Shown here piece by piece: positions 58,801 to 64,000 of a stretch of DNA of 64,000 nt. This DNA is from Lingula anatina (Eukaryota > Brachiopoda > Lingulata > Lingulida > Lingulidae): NCBI RefSeq assembly GCF_001039355.2, contig NW_019776049.1:1-64000 (forward strand). The letters are read 5' to 3'. The position numbers and the translations under genes were made by a program. How positions within the stretch are numbered: position 1 is the stretch's first letter; each line of letters begins with the position of its first letter. The notes below the pieces were generated by a model. That model saw only the letters and a list, made by a program, of their open reading frames with translations, was not told the DNA's origin and searched no databases.

Positions 58801-61800
58801 TTACTTTTTTAATTAGTAAAAGGATACAGATAACTGTTTCAAAGAATTCAAAAACCTTTCCTCAGCTACATTAGAACTCAGATTGTTTCATGGTAACATG
58901 CTACATCCAGGTTGTGCCCTCTTCCCTGGAATTGGGCTCTTAAACCACCTCATTAACAGTCGTGAAATTTTCAACAATTCTTATTCATTTTGCTAATAAT
59001 TAATATTTTAAAACTTAATGTAGTTCTCTACCATACCCCCTTAAATGTGCCCTAGCTGTCCTTACTTGAGTAACATTCAAAGAGAATGTGGATTCCCAGT
59101 AATGCATTTCCACTAGTTTCTTATAGGACTAAAATAACTTGGACATATCAAGCGATAAACCCAATTAATCACTCTATCAACCATAAAAGAGCTGCTGTTT
59201 CAAATTTTTAGTTGTAAATTGACTTACATTCCTTTTTTGTCCCTCCAGTTTGTAAAACTCTGCTAAATGAGGTAGTACTATGCACGCATTGCATGATCAT
59301 CACTCTCATGGATGGATGAAGTTGCGTGCACAATTGCACACTTATTAAATGAGTTCCCAAACAACCAAAGTTTACATAATGCACTTTTCAGATAATATAA
59401 AATGATGCCCTTTGGTATTTCTCTAAGTTATACTTTTTGAAACTATATGATGGCATTCGGTTGGGATTTGTGGCAAAATTTTGACCTCAAATGCAGCTTT
59501 AAGGTTGTGACAAATTTTTGTTTCATAGATCAGTTGTAGCTTACTAAGTTCAAAACAAATGTCTTTGTTTTTTAAATGCTCTCTTTAACCCATTTAAGAC
59601 AGGCCAAGCTTAAATCTAAATGAAGTAGCCTAATATGAATACCTGACTCGGAAAGAATGCGTGCTTGTGTGTGTGTGTGTGTGTGACACTGGCTGCCTTT
59701 TACTAATGCTACTCTAACCCACCATTCAGCTTGTTTTCAGAGATTAATTCCCAAGTTTGTTTGGTATGTTGTTTTGTTTTGATACCAGTTTTTCTTCAGC
59801 GTTTTGTGCAGTGTGCGTATGCTGTGGCTGACATGTCGTCGTCTAACTAGTAATATTTTGCGGAGGACAGGTCTTTACTAACTGTATGGGGGTGACCCAA
59901 CCCCTCATGTGATGTGTTTATTAGCCAGATTTATTTGAATAGAAATGGGATTTGGGGTTGTGTGCCACATGTTGCAACATTACCATGTATTCCCATGTTA
60001 TTCCTGGTACTTTTGAAATCCTGGGGAGCTTTTTAAGAATTTCATTTCCAAATATATACACACACCCTTTATGTTCTGTACTAGCTAATCCACTGAGTAT
60101 GCTTACTGATATCTGGATATGTGTAGATTGATATAAGTAATTATATGGATTTATATAGATTGTTGACATGAATTATATTGTCATCTATAAATTCACAGAA
60201 AAAAATACTTGATGATAACAGTTTGACAAAATTAATGACCAAAAAGGGAATAACTAGTTATAATTCCTATTGTTTCTTTCTTATGTAAGCAAGTAAACTG
60301 TCACTGTTAAATGAATTGCTTTGCCACGATTTCACAATTTTGCATGTATAGGTCTAGGAAGATATTTATGTATGGATATATATTATTTTTGAATAGTAAA
60401 GTGTATGTGTGTGCTCTGCTAGGCAGGTATTGATCTGGCTTTGCCTAGATTTTGCACTTTTAAAGTGGCAATGTGCTGAAAGGGCTGCATCAGAGGAGGT
60501 CCACTGGAACGGGGCTATTGCCCATTGTCTGCAGCTTTACTGCTAAGCATAAAATTGCATGTAAAAAGTCTCTTTCATTTGACACAAGGCAAAGGGTTTG
60601 TTTAATTAAGACTATACATAAGTATTTTTCAAGTGATCAACTTGATAGGCTTTTTTATGACAGCTTAATGAAATAAGAATGTGATGGTCTCATTTATCTT
60701 ACATATGTTGCTCCTGTACTGCAATGAAGTACTACTGTTGATACATGTCTGGTTGCATTTTCTAATGATGGGTTTTCAATGTGATGCTGATAAAAATGTT
60801 TGAGGGTTTCTGTAAAAAGTAAAACCTTTAGTCATCAGTTGAGTTCTTTTGATCTCAAATTATCTGTATACAAGTATACAACTTAGATTATTTAAATTTT
60901 TTTTTTTTTTTTTTTTTTCAGATTTATATTTTAGTTTTTGGTGTCCATCTTGCATGTGAAGTTTCAGATGGTAAATCTTGAAACTTAGCCATATCTATTA
61001 ACAGCAAATTGATATTTTAATTTTTATGCACATTTTTATTTTTTTTCTCCCGAACAGTATATACCCATCACAAGACCAGGACCCTGGCGGGCCAAGTATT
61101 CCTCTCTCCAACAACACTGGTTCTCTCCCAGACCTAACAAACCTGCACTTTCCACCACCACTTACTACACCACTAGATGCCGAAGATCAGCAGCAACCGC
61201 AAAACTATTCCCAACAGGGGAGCTTATCGCCTACATCGGTCCACCCCATGGGGGGCATGGTCCACCCGTCCCAGCAGAGCCCGGCACAGAGGCGGAGAAG
61301 TCCCACTCACACACCCAGTCCGCTTATCCTGGGAAGTCCCACACACATGCGGCATTCCATGCCACCACAGGTAAGAAAACCTTTTTTTTTCTTTTTTTTT
61401 TACTTGAGTGAGAACATGATGATATTAAAATGAAAGTGACTATAGGTTTTACCTGCCAAAGCTACTGCCAAGGGAAATCAGCCAGCTCTTAATTACTGAG
61501 CCCCCTTTTTCCTACCCACATCCCCCCAAAAAGAAAATAAAATGCCCATCTCACCATCTCCTGTTTCCACAAATGCTAATTCTATAGTGACGAATATTCA
61601 AGAAAATAAAACAAGTCGAGTCCAAAGCACTTGATGTTGTGGATGCCTACTGTTAGATTTGCATGCTGCATGTATGATTGGATGATGTCAGCATGTTATC
61701 ACCATCTTTAAGATTTCAGTTTGGTCTAGTTGTTAGTCTTGAGTGGATTATTGTTCTTATTATGCTAATTGTGCATTTCTGTTGTGCAGGTGTTCTAGTT

Positions 61801-64000
61801 AATATGCTTCACACTTCTCTTTGCAAGGCGACTTTTGCCATTGTGTTGAGATTCAGTACATGGGCAATTTTCAAACTGAAGAGAAATTGAATCTAGAAAT
61901 TATGTTTATTGCACTCTTGAGTGCCCTGATCCTATTAATCTGAGGAAAATTCCATTTGAATAAGTAAATTACATGGGAAAAAAAACCTTAAATTAAGAGA
62001 AGTCTCAACATTTATAATATAATAGCTATCAAATTCAGTGAAAAGCAATTTCTTGGAAATAAAAACTTAGAAGAGGAAAAAAACTGCACTACAGGCATCT
62101 GTTTCATTTAAATGATTCATCTTTATCTCTTTTCACATTTGAAGAAGAAACTCTCGAAGAAAAAAAAAAACTGTTCTCCGAGTCATTTTTGTTGTAGCTT
62201 GAGTGTTGTGTTTTGAGCTGTAGCCTGTTGTTGTTTAGGGTTCATGGGATGCACGATTACACCATACATACCAGCTTTATCACCAGTCACAAGAACAGCA
62301 GCAGCAGCAGCAACAACAACAGTCTCAGCAACAACAACAGCAGCAGCAGCAGCAACAACAACAGAATCACCTTCCATCAAGTCAGCAAAATCACAGTCAA
62401 ACACGTATGGTAAACCACCAGCAGGTAGGTAGTGACATCTGGTGTGATTGTTGAGTACTATTGATGTTTGCACTCACCATGCTTTGTCCCCCCCCTGGTT
62501 ATGAGAAATGAAAGGCCACATGTACTCCTGACCCAAAATTTGCAGAAAAATGAGGTCCTATGATTCCGTTTTCTTTCATGATATGAAATACTTGATTTCA
62601 TTCTTACAAAGGTTGATGTTGTGAACATTTTTTGATCTGCAGTGATATAAATCGGGTATACCACTCGCCATAAGGTGTATGAGGTATCGACCATCGAGTC
62701 ATGCTTGACACTGGTTTATTTCACATACAGCTTGCTGCCTCATGGTGTATCTTTTTAACCTACACAATTGGTGGCAAATAAAGCTTTTTACCACTTGTTC
62801 CTTTACAACTTTGCTCATTTGTATTTATGCAAAACCCTGTCCTGCACACAACATAATTTAGAGGGAACATCCTGGCCATTGGGCCTTCTTTAAAAAAAAC
62901 ATACTGTTGCCCTTATGTTTTCATTAAAAAATTGATCTCTGAAGTCATATTTGATGTACTTTTGATACTTGTGAAGATAATAATATTAACATTTTTATGT
63001 TAGTCTTAAATTCATTTAAAATCTTCAGCAGACTTTATAAAGGTAAATTAACAAAATAAGATATATGAAATGAAATAAAAAAAATAAACAGCTTAAATAT
63101 TAAGACAATAAATGCATATTACAAGGCAAAGTTTAAAATCCAGTAAAATTGGCTGTAAAACCTTTTAAAAATGAAAAATTTCAGTCACAGTAAAAATGTC
63201 TGTATTTTTTGTTTTCCAGTTAGGTTACCGAGGCAGTCAGCCGTCCTCCCCGACATCTCCTCTGTCACAGCAGTCATTATCACCAACGCAGTCCCCCGGG
63301 GTGCCAACCACCACCAACAGCAACAACAGTAACTCCCCATTTACCATGGATGCATATTACCTGCAGCAGCAACAGCAGACAAATGCACTGCAGCACCAGT
63401 TTGAACAATTTAACATGGTAAGTGGTCTTTTAATATGGAATTTCATTGTTACTTTTGTTTACACTCGTGTCCTTGGCTATGCTTCATTTCATGGTTTCTG
63501 GATTTATTTATTTATTTTTTAATTTGAAGCATAATTTTATTTGTTTTGCATGATCAAAGGGTTGACCCTAGTTTGTTGGTTTGACACCTGATGCATGATT
63601 CATCTTCATCCCTTTATATATATATACATATACATTGATGAAGTCCACAGCATGCTTGTTTTGGTACAGTTTTTATATCTCCAAGGCAAATGGTTCCTCT
63701 AGCAATGTGCAAAGAATATTTAATACATATTTATTTTCCATTTTCTTTGTTTAATTTTCGAATAGTGCCAACACATAAGCACATATGCATCTGTGTGCAT
63801 GTGTTAATATGTATATGAATATATATACATAGTGTCAAATTGTTAGTGACAACTGTTTTGCCTTCAAACTATGAAATATAGTGTGTATGTGTTCTCTCCT
63901 TTGTTGTTTAGCGGTCTCCATCACACGCACAGAATCAGTCTCAACTAGCGCATTCTGTACCTCAGCAATCACAGTCAGAAGCAACAATTGAAAGCTTGCT
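34138..64000 (+). CDS. CRTC: CREB-regulated transcription coactivator (gene span, 3' partial)
   Basis: CRTC/TORC family: on dephosphorylation the protein enters the nucleus and binds the bZIP of CREB to activate cAMP-responsive genes. Seen: the N-terminal CREB-binding helix ([19 protein letters not shown]), a [10 protein letters not shown] block, the SIK/AMPK site context [12 protein letters not shown], a second one [10 protein letters not shown], the [14 protein letters not shown] block, a polyglutamine segment and a Q/S/P-rich region. The C-terminal transactivation domain lies beyond the window. Exons 3, 4 and 5 each appear twice because of contig overlap. The best non-redundant model is 34138, 34410, 45409, 47973, 49978, (55128), 57569, 57897, 61058, 62239, 63220, 63912 onward. 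Start chosen by family conservation and Kozak context (A at -3, G at +4); an in-frame ATG at 34081 would add 19 residues. Confidence 0.96.
34410..34532 (+). CDS. CRTC: CRTC exon 2
   Basis: 123 nt, phase 0 to 0. Encodes [17 protein letters not shown], matching the conserved GGSLPNVNQ block; GTAGGT donor. Confidence 0.96.
36123..36307. repeat. Long imperfect hairpin (56-nt arms)
   Basis: Arm 36123-36178 is about 73% identical to the reverse complement of 36252-36307 with no gaps; TGGCCGACCC and CTGATGG pair exactly. The loop is about 73 nt. GC content is clearly above the flanks. Could be a foldback transposon remnant or a structured/regulatory element. Confidence 0.6.
36929..37137. mobile_element. 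Inverted-repeat (MITE-like) element
   Basis: Ends read as inverted repeats: 36931-36953 (ATTTCCAGAGATTAGATCGA and on) against the reverse complement of 37109-37135 (ATTCCCAGAACTTTTAGATC and on), sharing the TTAGATCGATCTA core. CTGTCAG near 37000 also pairs with CTGACAG near 37075. No clear target duplication or ORF, so the class is unknown. Confidence 0.5.
38533..42254 (+). repeat. Overlap duplication 3, left copy (carries CRTC exon 3)
   Basis: About 3.7 kb repeated at 42256-46055 with SNPs and indels. Ends exactly at the N at 42255. Includes a (TTA)n array of about 17 units at 40911-40961. Confidence 0.93.
41601..41714 (+). CDS. CRTC: CRTC exon 3, first copy (contig-overlap duplicate)
   Basis: 114 nt, phase 0 to 0, encoding [20 protein letters not shown] and [16 protein letters not shown]. 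The donor is GTATCCTTT (U12 type). Near-identical to 45409-45522, with Ala for Thr after REL. Probably the other haplotype. Confidence 0.85.
42256..46055 (+). repeat. Overlap duplication 3, right copy (carries CRTC exon 3)
   Basis: Begins TGGCACTATACCAAACTC like 38533. Shows a longer middle part near 43130-43340, including a 29-bp unit present twice, and about 14 (TTA) units at 44727-44768. Confidence 0.93.
45409..45522 (+). CDS. CRTC: CRTC exon 3, second copy
   Basis: Same 114-nt exon as at 41601, with RELTMHRR instead of RELAMHRR. It lies in the contig that also holds exons 4 (47973) and 5 (49978) in order, so it is the better copy for a gene model. Confidence 0.92.
45523..47972 (+). other. 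CRTC: U12-type (minor spliceosome) intron of CRTC
   Basis: The donor starts GTATCCTTT, the U12 consensus. CCTTAAC at 47956-47962 matches the U12 branch-point consensus, with the branch A about 11 nt before the AG at 47971-47972, and no strong pyrimidine tract. The duplicated copies (donor 41715; branch 52064-52070, AG 52079-52080) show the same signals. Confidence 0.88.
47973..48037 (+). CDS. CRTC: CRTC exon 4, first copy
   Basis: 65 nt encoding [20 protein letters not shown] and R plus two bases of the next Arg. Corresponds to the SCPYGTMYLSPP segment of vertebrate CRTC1. GTAAGC donor. Confidence 0.94.
49978..50066 (+). CDS. CRTC: CRTC exon 5, first copy; SIK/AMPK site
   Basis: 89 nt completing [17 protein letters not shown] and ending QHRR. 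The serine equivalent to CRTC2 Ser171 (14-3-3 site) is in [10 protein letters not shown]. The donor lies in GTAAGTAAG, so a second GT 4 nt downstream is possible. Confidence 0.95.
52081..52145 (+). CDS. CRTC: CRTC exon 4, second copy (contig-overlap duplicate)
   Basis: Base-for-base identical to 47973-48037, with the same U12 branch point upstream. Exons 4 and 5 together are 154 nt, so using both pairs in one transcript would shift the frame. Confidence 0.85.
54086..54174 (+). CDS. CRTC: CRTC exon 5, second copy (contig-overlap duplicate)
   Basis: Identical in sequence to 49978-50066. Belongs to the contig that carries the downstream exons. Confidence 0.85.
55128..55148 (+). CDS. CRTC: Candidate 21-nt cassette microexon of CRTC
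   Basis: CCCACCCTCAAGCAG acceptor and GTATAG donor around 21 nt reading (N)TSPGIG. The length is a multiple of three and it lies in a phase-1 intron, so both inclusion (RRNTSPGIGVVEV) and skipping (RRIVEV) are open. The donor is only moderate. Confidence 0.45.
55813..55896 (+). repeat. (ATT)n and (TTTA)n microsatellites
   Basis: An ATT array followed within a few bases by a TTTA array, in the CRTC intron between exons 5 and 6. The rest of that intron (54175-57568) shows no other recognisable feature apart from the candidate microexon. Confidence 0.85.
57569..57636 (+). CDS. CRTC: CRTC exon 6
   Basis: 68 nt encoding [19 protein letters not shown] and PKK, which align with the segment ending KQAWDTKK in vertebrate CRTC1. 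GTAGGT donor. Confidence 0.9.
57897..57943 (+). CDS. CRTC: CRTC exon 7; second phosphorylation site
   Basis: 47 nt encoding [15 protein letters not shown] plus two bases. [10 protein letters not shown] is the conserved second SIK/14-3-3 site of CRTCs. Confidence 0.95.
57944..61057 (+). other. CRTC intron (about 3.1 kb)
   Basis: AT-rich with short (TG)n tracts and a T-run at 60897-60918. No exon or repeat family recognised. Split codon AA|T joins exons 7 and 8 in frame. Confidence 0.6.
61058..61370 (+). CDS. CRTC: CRTC exon 8
   Basis: 313 nt, the largest CRTC exon here. Encodes [19 protein letters not shown], then [20 protein letters not shown] (hallmark of the CRTC middle region), a Q/S/P-rich stretch and [11 protein letters not shown], ending MPPQ at phase 0. 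Confidence 0.96.
62239..62424 (+). CDS. CRTC: CRTC exon 9, polyglutamine
   Basis: 186 nt, phase 0 to 0. Encodes [16 protein letters not shown], then runs of 9 and 13 Gln separated by one Ser (mixed CAG/CAA codons), then a Q/N/H-rich tail ending VNHQQ. The length is a multiple of three, so the exon could be skipped in frame. Confidence 0.9.
63220..63417 (+). CDS. CRTC: CRTC exon 10
   Basis: 198 nt, phase 0 to 0. S/P/Q-rich, then [19 protein letters not shown] and EQFNM, aligning with the DAYYEQQ...NALSHQLEQFNM block of vertebrate CRTC1. Confidence 0.95.
63912..64000 (+). CDS. CRTC: CRTC exon 11 (runs off the window)
   Basis: Acceptor TTGTTTAG, then an open frame [19 protein letters not shown] continuing in phase 0 to the end of the window. 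Confidence 0.85.

Noticed and set aside
60897-60921. T-run followed by CAG, acceptor-like, before CRTC exon 8
   Set aside because: No open frame consistent with exon 7 phase and no family similarity follows; exon 8 joins exon 7 in frame without it.
61177-61374. Plus-strand 65-aa ORF in another frame of CRTC exon 8
   Set aside because: Overlaps a well-supported conserved coding frame.
62183-62473. Minus-strand 96-aa Ala/Val-rich ORF
   Set aside because: Antisense shadow of the CAG/CAA polyglutamine exon of CRTC.

Overview
This is animal nuclear DNA: AT-rich, intron-dense, with GT-AG introns, and with two large multi-exon genes on the + strand. It has no operons and no bacterial features. The two proteins are bilaterian IQGAP and CRTC. 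Protein character, single-copy IQGAP style, intron density and strong allelic divergence suggest a marine invertebrate, probably a lophotrochozoan such as a mollusc; this is an inference and not a species call.

Positions 1-30529 hold IQGAP, the Cdc42/Rac-binding, actin-binding and calmodulin-binding scaffold. Thirty-five coding exons can be read from the middle of the calponin-homology domain to the stop codon: CH domain, six IQGAP repeats, WW, four IQ motifs, a RasGAP-related domain (GRD) and the C-terminal RGCT region. The N-terminal exon(s) lie upstream of the window. Roughly 160 residues of the second half of the GRD are absent, and a contig join (25465) sits in the intron where they belong. 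A probable 2.3 kb 3' UTR runs to a poly(A) signal at 32832.

Positions 34138-64000 hold the CRTC (TORC) CREB coactivator, from its start codon into the glutamine-rich region; its transactivation domain lies beyond the window. It starts about 1.3 kb after the IQGAP poly(A) signal. A GC-richer promoter-like stretch precedes the start. The intron after coding exon 3 carries the signature of a U12-type (minor spliceosome) intron.

The assembly is a mosaic of contigs. Joins are a single N at 7251, 25465, 42255 and 50819, and 679 N at 11436-12114. At four of the five joins the sequence before the gap is repeated, almost identically, after it (about 1.0, 1.0, 3.7 and 4.1 kb). These look like unmerged haplotype overlaps and not real tandem duplications. 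They duplicate CRTC exons 3, 4 and 5; keeping both copies of exons 4 and 5 would break the reading frame.

Non-coding points of interest: a 1.29 kb DNA-transposon-like insertion with 16-bp terminal inverted repeats and an 8-bp target duplication in an IQGAP intron; two inverted-repeat elements in the large CRTC intron; three candidate in-frame cassette microexons (9, 15 and 21 nt); and a duplicated splice donor in a degenerate 53-bp repeat. No tRNA, rRNA, CRISPR array or viral gene was seen.
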